This document shows, piece after piece, positions 7,883-16,241 of a stretch of DNA of 32,846 bases. Numbering within the stretch: position 1 is the stretch's first letter; each line of letters opens with the position of its first letter. The stretch is from Deltaproteobacteria bacterium (GTDB lineage: Bacteria; Desulfobacterota; Binatia; HRBIN30), in assembly GCA_017860575.1 (NCBI GenBank), contig JAGDMS010000042.1, positions 1 to 32,846 of the forward strand. The letters are read 5' to 3'. The translations under genes were made by a program, and so were the position numbers. Below the pieces are notes generated by a model, which had not been told where the DNA came from, ran no database searches, and was given only the letters and a program-made list of their open reading frames with translations.

Positions 7883-8665
7883 TTGGGGCGGCACACCAGC
7901 GATCGCACTGAACGCACAGAGGGTGGCAGGGACGCACAGCGAGTGGAGCCGTCACGCCCTGCACACCGTTTCGCATCCGAGTTCGCAGCGCTTTTGGCGC
8001 ACGAGCTGCGCAACCCACTGAATGTCATTCTCGCCTCGCTCGACCTCCTGCTCGAAGGGGCCTTGGGCCCGCTCACCAGCGACCAGGCCGAACAGCTGAG
8101 AGACGCCGTCCGGAGCGCCAGTGAAGTGGTGGACCTGCTGAACGCCGCACTTGACCTGAGCCGCGCCGACGCCGGGCAGGCGACGCTAACCGTGCAGGAG
8201 GTCGATGTCGCCACACTCTTGCGGGAGATCGACGAGGGGACGCGGCATTTGCAGCAACAGTCGAATGCCGCCTTCGTATGGCATGCGGCGCCGAACCTGC
8301 CGACGATCCGTGTCGATGCGATGAAACTCAAAATTGTACTGAAAAACCTGGTCGTCAACGCGTTGAAGTTCACCGAGCGCGGAAGCGTCATGCTGGACGC
8401 GCAGCGCGTGGGACACCACGTGGAGTTTTCCGTCATCGACACCGGACGGGGCATTCCCGCCGAGGCGCTGCCGTTCATTTTCGACGCGTTTCGGCAGGTG
8501 GACGCACCGCAGCGGCAGCGCCTCGGCGGCCTCGGGCTCGGACTGTACATTGCGCAGCGGCTCGTGGAACTCATGGGTGGTACCATCACCGTCGCCAGTG
8601 AGCTGGGCCGCGGGTCCGTCTTTCGAGTCCGGGTACCAATTGCGCCGCCGCGCCCCGAAGGCTGA
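7883..8665 (+). CDS. Soluble orphan histidine kinase
   Basis: A 260-residue kinase made of only the HisKA and HATPase modules. The H box LLAHELRNPLNVILASLDLL has the phospho-accepting His at 40. The N box is VLKNLVVNALKF (N159), the G1 box DTGRGIP (186-192) and the G2 box GGLGLGLYIAQRLVELMGG. There are no membrane helices and no sensor domain, so any input must come through a partner protein. TTG 7883 is the longest start; GTG 7943 is an alternative that keeps the whole H box. No response regulator gene is adjacent. It may be co-transcribed with the HTH gene from the sigma-54 promoter, which would tie it to the PrsK-PrsR circuit. Confidence 0.85.
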   Translation: MGRHTSDRTERTEGGRDAQRVEPSRPAHRFASEFAALLAHELRNPLNVILASLDLLLEGALGPLTSDQAEQLRDAVRSASEVVDLLNAALDLSRADAGQATLTVQEVDVATLLREIDEGTRHLQQQSNAAFVWHAAPNLPTIRVDAMKLKIVLKNLVVNALKFTERGSVMLDAQRVGHHVEFSVIDTGRGIPAEALPFIFDAFRQVDAPQRQRLGGLGLGLYIAQRLVELMGGTITVASELGRGSVFRVRVPIAPPRPEG

Positions 8666-8707
8666 CAGCGGCCGGCCGCACGACGCCTTGTGCCCGTTTG
8701 CCCCGTG

Positions 8708-8736
8708 TTGACATCGCTGCGGTATCCCCGCAGATT
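8708..8736 (+). promoter_or_regulatory. Candidate sigma-70 promoter with internal dyad
   Basis: A perfect -35 TTGACA (8708-8713) stands 17 bases before CAGATT (8731-8736), a poor -10. The spacer contains an inverted repeat CTGCGG-N5-CCGCAG (8717-8722 and 8728-8733), which could bind a regulator. It faces the ferritin-like gene at 8930. Confidence 0.35.
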
Positions 8737-8929
8737 CCTACGAAGGCAGCGCGCGGATCGACGCGGCCGCCGCAAATTCGGAACACCGCCGGGGCGATCA
8801 CGACTCCTCGGCGTGCAACGATAGGGGCGACGTTGGCAGCCGCGCACCGGCCGACCCCGTTGAGAAACAGGGCCTGCCGCGCGCTCGGACACTGGATGCC
8901 GCACGTGACCGCCGGAACGGGAGGGACAC

Positions 8930-9433
8930 ATGGGTACACGAGGACGTGAAATAGTTGGCATGGATGTCGAGCAGCTTCTCAAGCTGCTGAATGAGGCGTA
9001 CGCGAGCGAATGGCTCGCCTATTACCAGTACTGGCTTGGCGCCAAGGTCATCAAGGGTCCGATGAAGGACGCCGTGGCGGCCGAACTCAACCTGCACGCC
9101 ACCGAGGAACTCAATCACGCCGTGCTGATCGCCAACCGGATCATCCAACTCGGCGGCACGCCGGTGCTCACGCCGGAAGGCTGGAGCCGGACGAGCCCGT
9201 GCAAGTACGATGCGCCCGCGGATCCCTATGTGGCCGCGTTGCTCGACCAGAACATCGCCGGCGAACAGTGCGCGATCACCACGTACAAGGGACTCATGGA
9301 CGCCACCAAGGACAAGGACATGGTGACCTACAACATGGCCCTCACCATCCTCGAGCAGGAGGTCGAGCACGAAGAGGACTTGCAGAGCCTGCGCGAAGAC
9401 CTCGAGCTGATGGTCCAGCGCGGCAGCAAGTAG
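8930..9433 (+). CDS. Ferritin-like di-iron protein
   Basis: A 167-residue four-helix protein of the ferritin/bacterioferritin-like superfamily. Likely metal ligands are E27, E60 with H63 (an ExxH motif), E112, and E144 with H147 (a second ExxH). The spacing is that of a carboxylate-bridged di-iron site. ATG 8930 follows a good ribosome site (GGGAGGG); ATG 8960 is possible. It is probably cytoplasmic and involved in iron storage or oxidative stress, but the subfamily is not settled. No bacterioferritin heme ligand could be assigned. It stands alone between the kinase and the peptidase gene. Confidence 0.8.
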   Translation: MGTRGREIVGMDVEQLLKLLNEAYASEWLAYYQYWLGAKVIKGPMKDAVAAELNLHATEELNHAVLIANRIIQLGGTPVLTPEGWSRTSPCKYDAPADPYVAALLDQNIAGEQCAITTYKGLMDATKDKDMVTYNMALTILEQEVEHEEDLQSLREDLELMVQRGSK

Positions 9434-9532
9434 GTCCGGCCGCACGCGCGCGATTGCTCCGGAGCGCTGCGAAAAACAGCTGGCGATACGCGATCGCGAG
9501 TTCGCGCAGTGAACCGACGCGCACGCATGTGG

Positions 9533-9538
9533 TAGACT
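9533..9538 (+). promoter_or_regulatory. Candidate -10 element, leaderless start
   Basis: TAGACT preceded by TGTGG (an extended -10 form) lies six bases before the GTG at 9545. Transcription would begin at about the first codon. No Shine-Dalgarno sequence precedes that codon. Confidence 0.35.
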
Positions 9539-9544
9539 GGTCGG

Positions 9545-11167
9545 GTGATGGCCACCGGTGGGGTGTACGACCTGCTCATCTTCGGCTTTCGCAACGACGT
9601 GGCCCGGGCGCGGACACTCGATTTCCTCAACCGCCTGCCGCCGTCGCACGCGGGGCCGACCGTCGTCGATGGGCACACCTCCGTGCCACACCGCCTATTC
9701 GCCGCCCTGGACGGCGAGCGGGCGCATAAGCTGCGCCTGCAACTGGAGGCAATCGGCGCGCAAGTGTTGTTGGTCGACGTCAGCGCCGCTTCGCCCCACA
9801 TGGTTGGTTTACACGATCCGACGCCCCCCGCCCGAACACCCTCCGGCATCCGCTTGTTCACCTTCTTCCTGGTCGTGATCCTTGGCGCCGCCACGTTCGC
9901 CTGGCGCGCCATTCTGCCCCCTGCCCGTCCGCGCCTGCCCTTGAGCCACGGCCAGCACACCACAGCGGCCGCCGGCCCAGCGCAACCCTCAGTCACGGAC
10001 CACGCTGACGCCGTAATCGCTGACGCCGAGCCCGAAGCCGCGGGCTTGGGAACGGTGCCCGAGTACGCCGCGCTCGTCGACGAGCTGGAGCGCGTGTTAC
10101 AGGGCCACCCCGATGTCCTCGCCGTGCGTTGGAATCTGCAGACGGTGCTCTTCAACTGGGGTGTGACCGAACTTGCCGGCAACCGGTTCGAAGACGCCGC
10201 GACGCACCTGGAGCGGGCGGCCGCCCTGGGCGAACGGGCCGATGTGCTTGCCGCCCTCGGCATCACCTACGCCCACGCCGGCGATCACGAACGGGCCGCC
10301 CCGACCCTCGAAGCGGCGTTGCGCCTCAATCCGACCGATCCCAACGCGCTACTGGCACTATCGCAGATCTATCTCAAGGAGGATCGGCGTCCCGCCGCTC
10401 TCGAACTCCTCGAGCGGGCAAAGGACGCCGGCGCCCACGGACCGGAACTGGACAAGCTTGTCCAGCAGTTGAGCCGCGAGGTCGACGCGGAGTGGGACTT
10501 CGTCCAGCTGGACAGCCGCCACTTCCGCCTCAGCTTTGCCGACAACGACGATCGCAGTGCGGTGCGCGAGGTGCTTGCTGCACTCGAGGATGCGTACGAC
10601 AGTGTCGGCGCCAAGTTCGGATATCGCCCGAGCGAGCCCACGAACGTGGTGCTCTACACGCAGCAGGACTTCCACGCGATCACGCAAACGCCCGACTGGG
10701 CGGGCGGGGCGTTCGACGGGCGCATCAAGCTGCCGGTGCGCGGGCTGCGCGACAACGACCCCGCCCTGGCCCGCATCGCCCGCCACGAGTACACCCACAG
10801 CGTCGTCGCCCGCCTCGGCGGCAGCCGCTGCCCCGTGTGGTTGAACGAGGGGCTTGCCGTGTGGGCGGAGGAAGAGCACGAGGGCGACCGCCAGGGTTGG
10901 GCGGAAAACGCCATCGCCGGGCAGGAGTTGTTCACCTTGGACCAGTTGGCCGGAACGTTCACGACGCTGCCACCGGCCCGCGTCGAGGTGGCGTATGCGG
11001 AAAGTTACCTGGCGGTTCGGGCGATGGTGGAGCGCTACGGCACGCGCAAACTGCCGGCGCTGCTGGAGGCGCTGCGCACGCACACGCTCGATGAGGCATT
11101 CTCCCTGACCTATCCCGGCGAGTTGTCGGACTTCGAGCAGCGCTTCCTGCAGCAGCTCACCGGCTAG
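9545..11167 (+). CDS. Membrane-tethered TPR metallopeptidase (peptidase MA-like)
   Basis: A 540-residue protein in four parts. Residues 1-80 are a small alpha/beta domain (YDLLIFGFRNDVARARTLDFL) that I cannot name. One membrane helix follows near 100-120 (LFTFFLVVILGAATFAW). TPR-like helices fill about 180-310. The C-terminal gluzincin domain has HEYTH at 414-418 and a downstream WLNEGLAVWAEEE that supplies the third zinc ligand. This matches the peptidase MA (M61/thermolysin-like) group. With the N-terminus in the cytoplasm, the catalytic domain would sit in the periplasm. The substrate is unknown. GTG 9545 and ATG 9548 are adjacent start choices, with no ribosome site. Confidence 0.82.
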   Translation: MMATGGVYDLLIFGFRNDVARARTLDFLNRLPPSHAGPTVVDGHTSVPHRLFAALDGERAHKLRLQLEAIGAQVLLVDVSAASPHMVGLHDPTPPARTPSGIRLFTFFLVVILGAATFAWRAILPPARPRLPLSHGQHTTAAAGPAQPSVTDHADAVIADAEPEAAGLGTVPEYAALVDELERVLQGHPDVLAVRWNLQTVLFNWGVTELAGNRFEDAATHLERAAALGERADVLAALGITYAHAGDHERAAPTLEAALRLNPTDPNALLALSQIYLKEDRRPAALELLERAKDAGAHGPELDKLVQQLSREVDAEWDFVQLDSRHFRLSFADNDDRSAVREVLAALEDAYDSVGAKFGYRPSEPTNVVLYTQQDFHAITQTPDWAGGAFDGRIKLPVRGLRDNDPALARIARHEYTHSVVARLGGSRCPVWLNEGLAVWAEEEHEGDRQGWAENAIAGQELFTLDQLAGTFTTLPPARVEVAYAESYLAVRAMVERYGTRKLPALLEALRTHTLDEAFSLTYPGELSDFEQRFLQQLTG

Positions 11168-11291
11168 ATCGTCCGCATACGTCCACGGGCGCAAGAACCA
11201 CGGAGCAAAGGGTAATGCGCGCCGCCCGCGCGTCTTGTGCCCGGATGATGCGAGGTTCACGACTGCATCGACTTTCCCGCACCAACGATGT

Positions 11292-11297
11292 TATAGA
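11292..11297 (+). promoter_or_regulatory. Candidate -10 element before small Cys protein
   Basis: TATAGA lies six bases before the ATG at 11304, with TCGACT (11268-11273) 18 bases upstream as a moderate -35. The spacing again implies a leaderless transcript. Confidence 0.4.
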
Positions 11298-11303
11298 TGG
11301 CCG

Positions 11304-11489
11304 ATGCCCACCTATTGGACCGGGAATGACTGCCAGATCCCCGGCACGTATGAGAGCGATTGCGAGTGCGCTCGCGTAATCACCCTGCGCAAGGGGGAGG
11401 AATTTCCGCCCTGCGTGGAGTGTTCGCAGGTGGTGTCCTGGGAATTGCTCGCCGCTGCCAGCGAGGAACCCGCCCGCCTCCGTCGGTAG
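11304..11489 (+). CDS. Short Cys-containing protein, unknown function
   Basis: A 61-residue protein beginning MPTYWTGNDCQIPGTY. Its features are paired cysteines (CEC, then CVEC), the phrase GEEFPPCVECSQVVSWEL and a short charged tail. This pattern resembles small YjzC-like and zinc-ribbon-like bacterial proteins with a conserved G-x-FPPC segment, but the function is unknown. The frame is open upstream to 11235; I choose ATG 11304 because the conserved part begins there and a TATAGA box lies just before it. Metal binding is inferred from the cysteines alone. Confidence 0.6.
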   Translation: MPTYWTGNDCQIPGTYESDCECARVITLRKGEEFPPCVECSQVVSWELLAAASEEPARLRR

Positions 11490-11733
11490 CACCGAGCGCC
11501 GTTGTGCCCCGGTGCCGTGCCTCGCCCGCTGATCGCTGAGTCGGACGGCGAGGGCATCCCGATATGGCGCATCGGCGGCAGGCACCCCGGGCAACCCACA
11601 TCTCCAGGTTGCAACTCCCCCCTCCGTTGACTGCTGCGGTGCCCACACGGGACGAGGCCGGAATTCAAACCGCCGGGGACAACGCGCCGAACTCGAAATC
11701 GTCCCCGCGGCGCGCTATTAAGCGGTCTCGCAG

Positions 11734-13281
11734 ATGCCAAGCGACGAGACAGTAACGCCAGCCGGTGAATGCGGGGCAGCGGACAGTTCCACCGCACGCG
11801 GTCGCATCCATCACGTGCGCAATGTGCACGTCATCGCCGCCGGCAATCGCGTTGCGCGCGCGCTCGACCAGGTGGGCGTCCCGACGCGGGCAACGGTGGC
11901 GCTGCTGGGCGCCAACACGCCGGAATTCCTCGCCACGCACCGCGGCGTCACCTGGTCCGGGCGCACCCTGACCCCGTTGTCGTGGCGGTGGACGGCGGAC
12001 GAGGTCGCGTACGTTGCTGCCGACTGCGAGGCCAAAGCGCTGGTTGCCGACGCCCGCTTCCCTGCGCTCGCACAGGCCGCCGCCGGGGCGGTTCGTCCGG
12101 AAGCGCGCTTTGCATATGGCGGCCAGCTGCCAGGCTTTCGCCCGTGGCGCGAAATCGATACTCTTCCGCCGGCGCCACCTGACGTACCACTCGCCGGCCG
12201 CATCATGATGTACACCTCGGGTACGACCGGCCGGCCGAAGGGTGTGTTGCAGCCCGAGCCGAGCGGGCCGCCGCCCACGGTGATGGGGGCCGCCGGCATG
12301 TCCATGCTAAGGCTCTTCCTTCCGCCGGAACAAGAACGAGGAACGCACCTGGTCTGCACCCCGCTCTACCATGCCGGACCGCTCACGTATGCCGATGGAT
12401 CGTTGTTGTTGGGCGCCGACCTGGTGCTCCTTGAACGCTTCGACCCGGAGACGGTTCTTCGGCTGATCGCGGAATGCAAGATCGTCTCCACCTTCATGGT
12501 ACCCACCCATTTTGTCCGTCTGCTACGCCTCCCGGATGCCGTCCGCGCGCGCTACGATCTACGCTCGCTCAAGCTGCTGCTGCACGGTTCCGCGCCGGTC
12601 GCGCCGGACATCAAGCGCGCCATGATCGAGTGGCTGGGCCCCCTGCTCTTCGAGTTCTACGGCGGCACCGAAGGGGGTGGTACCGCGATCGATTCGCGGA
12701 CGTGGTTGACGCATCCCGGCTCGGTGGGACGACCCATTCCGGGCTATGAACTGGCAGTGCTCGACGACCATGGCGCGCCGCTGCCCACGGGTACGCCCGG
12801 TCAGATCTGGTTTCGTGGCGGCAGCCGATTTGCCTACAAGGGCGATCCGGAGAAGACGGCGCAGGTACAACGTGACGACTGGCATACCTTGGGAGACATC
12901 GGCTCCGTCGATGCCGAGGGATTTCTCTATCTCTGTGACCGGCGCGCCGACGTCATCATCTCCGGTGGGGTGAACATTTATCCGGCGCAAATCGAGGCCG
13001 CCCTCCTCGCATGTCCGGAGGTCGTCGACTGCTGCGTCATCGGCATCCCCGACGACGAGTGGGGAGAAGCCGTGCACGCCGTGGTCCAGCCGGCAGCGGG
13101 AAGCACCGCCGGTCCGGCGCTCGCCGAGAGGGTTTTGGCAGCAGTGCGGTCGCGACTGGCCGCCTACCAGGTGCCGCGCAGCATGGAATTCCGCACCGAA
13201 CTGCCGCGCACCGAGACGGGAAAGCTGGCGAGGCGCCAGATCCGCGACCCGTACTGGCAAGGCCGCCAGCGCCGGATCTGA
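11734..13281 (+). CDS. Acyl-CoA synthetase (AMP-forming)
   Basis: A 515-residue member of the ANL superfamily that activates a carboxylic acid with ATP and CoA. The P-loop motif YTSGTTGRPKGV is at 160-171. The A5 motif YGGTEGGGT and the hinge region (HTLGDIGSVDAEGFLYLCDRRAD) are present, as is the catalytic lysine at 497 in ETGKLARRQI. The acid substrate cannot be read from the sequence; the neighbours (hydratase stub, acyl-CoA dehydrogenase, SDR) point to fatty or other acyl chains. The first 40 residues match the family poorly, so the start is less certain. ATG 11734 has only a weak ribosome site. A TATTAA box lies at 11716-11721. Confidence 0.9.
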   Translation: MPSDETVTPAGECGAADSSTARGRIHHVRNVHVIAAGNRVARALDQVGVPTRATVALLGANTPEFLATHRGVTWSGRTLTPLSWRWTADEVAYVAADCEAKALVADARFPALAQAAAGAVRPEARFAYGGQLPGFRPWREIDTLPPAPPDVPLAGRIMMYTSGTTGRPKGVLQPEPSGPPPTVMGAAGMSMLRLFLPPEQERGTHLVCTPLYHAGPLTYADGSLLLGADLVLLERFDPETVLRLIAECKIVSTFMVPTHFVRLLRLPDAVRARYDLRSLKLLLHGSAPVAPDIKRAMIEWLGPLLFEFYGGTEGGGTAIDSRTWLTHPGSVGRPIPGYELAVLDDHGAPLPTGTPGQIWFRGGSRFAYKGDPEKTAQVQRDDWHTLGDIGSVDAEGFLYLCDRRADVIISGGVNIYPAQIEAALLACPEVVDCCVIGIPDDEWGEAVHAVVQPAAGSTAGPALAERVLAAVRSRLAAYQVPRSMEFRTELPRTETGKLARRQIRDPYWQGRQRRI

Positions 13282-13295
13282 CGGAAGGGGGAACA

Positions 13296-13442
13296 ATGCG
13301 CACACTGCTTGTCGAACCATCTTCCGGCGTCACGACGTTCACCATCAAGCGTCTCGAAGTCTGCCACGCCATGAACGCTGCGGCAGCCGACGGGTCACGG
13401 TCCGTCCTTGCCGACGCACGGCCGCGACCCCGAAAGGACTAG
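13296..13442 (+). pseudogene. Enoyl-CoA hydratase remnant (N-terminal 48 residues)
   Basis: The ORF has a strong ribosome site (GGAAGGGGG) and encodes 48 residues that resemble the start of an enoyl-CoA hydratase/isomerase. LLVEPSSGVTTFTIKRLEV is followed by AMNAAAADG and a SVLADA segment, matching the family's first beta hairpin and N/A-MN motif. It then stops. The oxyanion-hole and active-site regions, about 200 residues, are missing, and the next gene begins 38 bases on. An internal deletion between this gene and the dehydrogenase is the simplest explanation. A functional micro-protein is less likely. Confidence 0.65.
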
Positions 13443-13480
13443 AAACGTTGGGCGCCGACGAGCACAGGGAGCGTACGGGC

Positions 13481-14692
13481 ATGGATCTGCGTTCCAGGCC
13501 GGAGGACGAGGCCTTCCGCCTCGAGGTCCGAGGGTTCCTACGCCAACACTGGAGCGATGACGATCGCCGACACAACCCGCCTCCGAGGCCGACCTGGCTC
13601 CTCGCGCCGGTCAATCGGCGCGATGCGGCCGCCGTACGCCTGCGCACGGAGGCCATCGCCCGGGGATATCTGTACCGTCATGTCCCGCAGCGCTACGGCG
13701 GTGGAGGCGCCCCCTGGGATCCGGCGAAGGAAGCGATCATCGCCGAGGAGTTCGAACGGGCCGAGGCACCGGCGGAGTTGATCGGCAACGGACCGAACGT
13801 CCTGGTCCCGACCCTGTTGGAATGCGGCACCGAAGAGCAGAAGCAGCGGTTCATTCGCCACGTGCTGCTCGGCACGGAGTACTGGTGTCAGGGCTACAGT
13901 GAGCCCGAAGCGGGCAGCGACCTCGCCGCGCTGCGCACCCGCGCCGTGCTCGAGGACGGCGCCTGGACGGTCACCGGCCACAAGATCTGGACGAGCATGG
14001 CGGACGTTTCCGATTGGATGTTCGCGCTGGTGCGCACCGAACCCGTCGCGCCGAGGCACAAGGGCTTGAGCTACTTGCTCATCGACATGACCGCGCCCGG
14101 CATTAGCGTGCGGCCGCTGGTACAGATGAATGGCGAGCACGAGTTCAGCGAGGTATTCCTCGACAATGTGCGGGTGCCGCTCGCGAACATGGTCGGCCCG
14201 CGTGGCGCGGGCTGGGCCGTCAGCATGTCCGCGCTCAAACACGAGCGGCAATTCGCCGGCGCCACATTGGTGCACCCACGCATGCTCGACGGTGTAGTCG
14301 CGCTGGCGCGGGCGTCACGCCGGCGCGGGCGACCGGCCATCGAGGATCCCGTCATTCGCGATCGGCTGGTGGCCCTGCAAGCGAGGATGTACGCCAACAG
14401 CTATCACGCCTACCGCCTGACCACGATGGGGCGTCGCGCCGAGGAACCGGGTGTCGCCGGCATGGTCGCCAAATTGTACGGCTCCACCCTTGCCTATGAA
14501 CTCGCCAAACTGGCGATGGACATTGTTGCCGACGGTGGAATGTTGTGGGCGGAATGCGCACCGGCGGGGGGTATCGCTCCCAATTCCTACATGCAGGCTT
14601 TCGGCGTGCTGGCCGGAGGCGGCACCGCGAACATCCAGCGCAACGTCATCGCCGAGCGCGGCCTCGGCCTGCCCCGCGGGCCCACACGCTGA
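13481..14692 (+). CDS. Acyl-CoA dehydrogenase
   Basis: A 403-residue flavoprotein that introduces a double bond into an acyl-CoA and passes electrons to ETF. The N-terminal helical domain begins RPEDEAFRLEVRGFLRQHW. The middle domain has the FAD/substrate motif YSEPEAGSDLAALRTRA and KIWTSMADVSDWMFALVRT. The C-terminal helical domain ends GGGTANIQRNVIAERGLGLPR, a typical family ending. ATG 13481 is preferred over TTG 13448 because GGGAG precedes it and the homologous region begins there. It follows the ligase and the hydratase remnant, probably in one operon. The exact chain length or acid type is unknown. Confidence 0.9.
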   Translation: MDLRSRPEDEAFRLEVRGFLRQHWSDDDRRHNPPPRPTWLLAPVNRRDAAAVRLRTEAIARGYLYRHVPQRYGGGGAPWDPAKEAIIAEEFERAEAPAELIGNGPNVLVPTLLECGTEEQKQRFIRHVLLGTEYWCQGYSEPEAGSDLAALRTRAVLEDGAWTVTGHKIWTSMADVSDWMFALVRTEPVAPRHKGLSYLLIDMTAPGISVRPLVQMNGEHEFSEVFLDNVRVPLANMVGPRGAGWAVSMSALKHERQFAGATLVHPRMLDGVVALARASRRRGRPAIEDPVIRDRLVALQARMYANSYHAYRLTTMGRRAEEPGVAGMVAKLYGSTLAYELAKLAMDIVADGGMLWAECAPAGGIAPNSYMQAFGVLAGGGTANIQRNVIAERGLGLPRGPTR

Positions 14693-14855
14693 GGCGCAGG
14701 CATGCCTCCGAGCCGGACATTCTCGCTGCCTCTGAACGCTGGCTGGCACCGGACCAGTGCGTCCGCCTTCCGGGCCGCCGTATCACCGCGACGGCAGACC
14801 GGCGGTGGCGCTATCGCATTCCAACCGCAGGCGCGAGCTGGTATCGAAAGGTATT

Positions 14856-15644
14856 ATGCAGGCACACGAAACCCCGAAGGTCGCTGATTTCCCCGCCGGC
14901 GTCGCCGTCGTGATCGGTGGGAGCGGCGGGATCGGTTCGGTGATTTGCGAGAGGCTTGCCCACGCCGGAACCGACGTAGTACTGACCTATCACCGCAACG
15001 CACATCGGGCCGAAGAGGTCGCCGACACTATCCAGCGCTGCGGTCGGCGCGCCGGCGCGTTTCCCCTGCCCGTCTCCGATTCCGCCGCGGTGTCGAAGTT
15101 TTTCAATACGGTCATCCAGCAATATGCGCGCATCCACACCGTGGTCATCGCGGCGGGATCGTCCATCCCCATGCGCTACATCAGTCAGCTCGCGGAAGAC
15201 GAGTGGACGCGGGTGATCGACGCTGACGTCAACGGTTTCTTTCACGTGGTCCGTGGCGCCTTGCCGCACCTGCGGGAACATGGCGGATCCTTCGTCCACA
15301 TCAGTTCCGCGGGCGTGCGCCGTTGGCCGGTGCGCGACGGACTGTCCGTGGTTCCGAAGGCGGCGATCGACGCATTGCTGCGCGGGATCGCCCGCGAGGA
15401 GGGCCGCTTTGGGATTCGCGCCAACAGCGTTGCACTCGGTGTGATCGAAGCGGGGATCTTCCTGCGCTTCAAGGAGACGGGTGAACTCGACGAGCAATGG
15501 ATGCAGGCCGCCATCGCCAACACACCATTGCGTCGCTTTGGTTCGGCCGAGGAGGTCGCCGACACGGTGGTCTTCCTGGCCTCACGCAAGGCGGCGTACA
15601 TCACCGGCCAGACGATCTTCCTCGATGGCGGTTACGGCATCTGA
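14856..15644 (+). CDS. SDR-family oxidoreductase lacking the catalytic Tyr
   Basis: A 262-residue short-chain dehydrogenase fold of FabG-like appearance. The nucleotide-binding motif is GGSGGIG (21-27). AAG (99-101), the structural Asn in DADVNGFF, Ser 150/151 and LDGGYGI at the end are all in place. The YxxxK catalytic pair reads SVVPK, with Ser 164 where Tyr is expected and Lys at 168. The protein may therefore be inactive as a reductase, or use another chemistry. ATG 14856 is chosen for GAAAGG just upstream and because the fold begins there. It sits 163 bases after the dehydrogenase gene, which fits acyl-CoA metabolism. Confidence 0.85.
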   Translation: MQAHETPKVADFPAGVAVVIGGSGGIGSVICERLAHAGTDVVLTYHRNAHRAEEVADTIQRCGRRAGAFPLPVSDSAAVSKFFNTVIQQYARIHTVVIAAGSSIPMRYISQLAEDEWTRVIDADVNGFFHVVRGALPHLREHGGSFVHISSAGVRRWPVRDGLSVVPKAAIDALLRGIAREEGRFGIRANSVALGVIEAGIFLRFKETGELDEQWMQAAIANTPLRRFGSAEEVADTVVFLASRKAAYITGQTIFLDGGYGI

Positions 15645-15821
15645 GGTACGCGACAAAGGAGAACCACTCCGTCAGCGATCTTGCCGCCGGCCTGACGAAT
15701 ATCAGCTCGCGGCCGCACAATAATCGTGCCGATGGCTGCGGTACCACCCTGCCGCGTCGAGTCCGCTCTCTTGTGGAGCGGAGGCCCCACGGGCATAGTG
15801 AGGAGCGGGAGGGCAGGCGGA

Positions 15822-16160
15822 ATGAGAAAGACCGCTGCGTTGGTTGTCGCGTTGCTCCTGATCGGGGTGAGCGCCAGGGCCTGGGACGGCCCGGCCAGCA
15901 ACAAGCCCACGTCCGAACTCGAGCAGATGACGGACGAGCAACTCATCAGCGAGGGGCTCACTGTATGCCTCAAGGCCGGCGAACACGGGTCCGCCGCCAC
16001 ACAATACCTCAGGACCGTTGCCGGTGTTGCCCGGGCCCGGCACCCCGACTACGCGCACCCCGAGTTCAGCGACATGCTGGCGGCAGCGGCGGCGGAGAAT
16101 CCCGGCCTGTGTCGCAAGGCAGCCAAAGGGGCGCTCGAAAAGGAAGGCGGCGCCCAGTAA
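15822..16160 (+). CDS. Small secreted protein, unknown
   Basis: A 112-residue protein with a signal peptide (MRKTAALVVALLLIGVSARAW, cleavage likely near residue 20). The mature part is helical, with two cysteines (VCLKAG and GLCRKA) that could form a disulfide in the periplasm. I recognise no family. ATG 15822 is preferred over the longer frame from 15726 because GGGAGGG precedes it and the signal peptide begins there. It is the last plus-strand gene before the convergent kinase gene. Confidence 0.65.
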   Translation: MRKTAALVVALLLIGVSARAWDGPASNKPTSELEQMTDEQLISEGLTVCLKAGEHGSAATQYLRTVAGVARARHPDYAHPEFSDMLAAAAAENPGLCRKAAKGALEKEGGAQ

Positions 16161-16188
16161 GGCCGCCTCGCCAAAGCAACGCCGCGTC

Positions 16189-16241
16189 CACGGTCGCCTG
16201 ACAACCGCGGTGCGTTGCGGTCGTTCCGTGGCGACCGCGGA
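16189..16241 (+). terminator. Candidate hairpin terminator between convergent genes
   Basis: The arms CCACGGTCGCC (16189-16199) and GGCGACCGCGG (16231-16241) pair with one mismatch. A nested ACCGC/GCGGT pair (16205-16209 and 16218-16222) lies inside. ATTCTTT follows on the plus strand, a weak T-rich tail. The position, between two converging genes, suits a terminator. Confidence 0.4.

Noticed and set aside
7696-8982. Minus-strand ORF of 428 codons over the soluble kinase gene
   Set aside because: It is rich in Ser, Arg and Pro like a frame shadow, and the opposite strand encodes intact H, N and G boxes.
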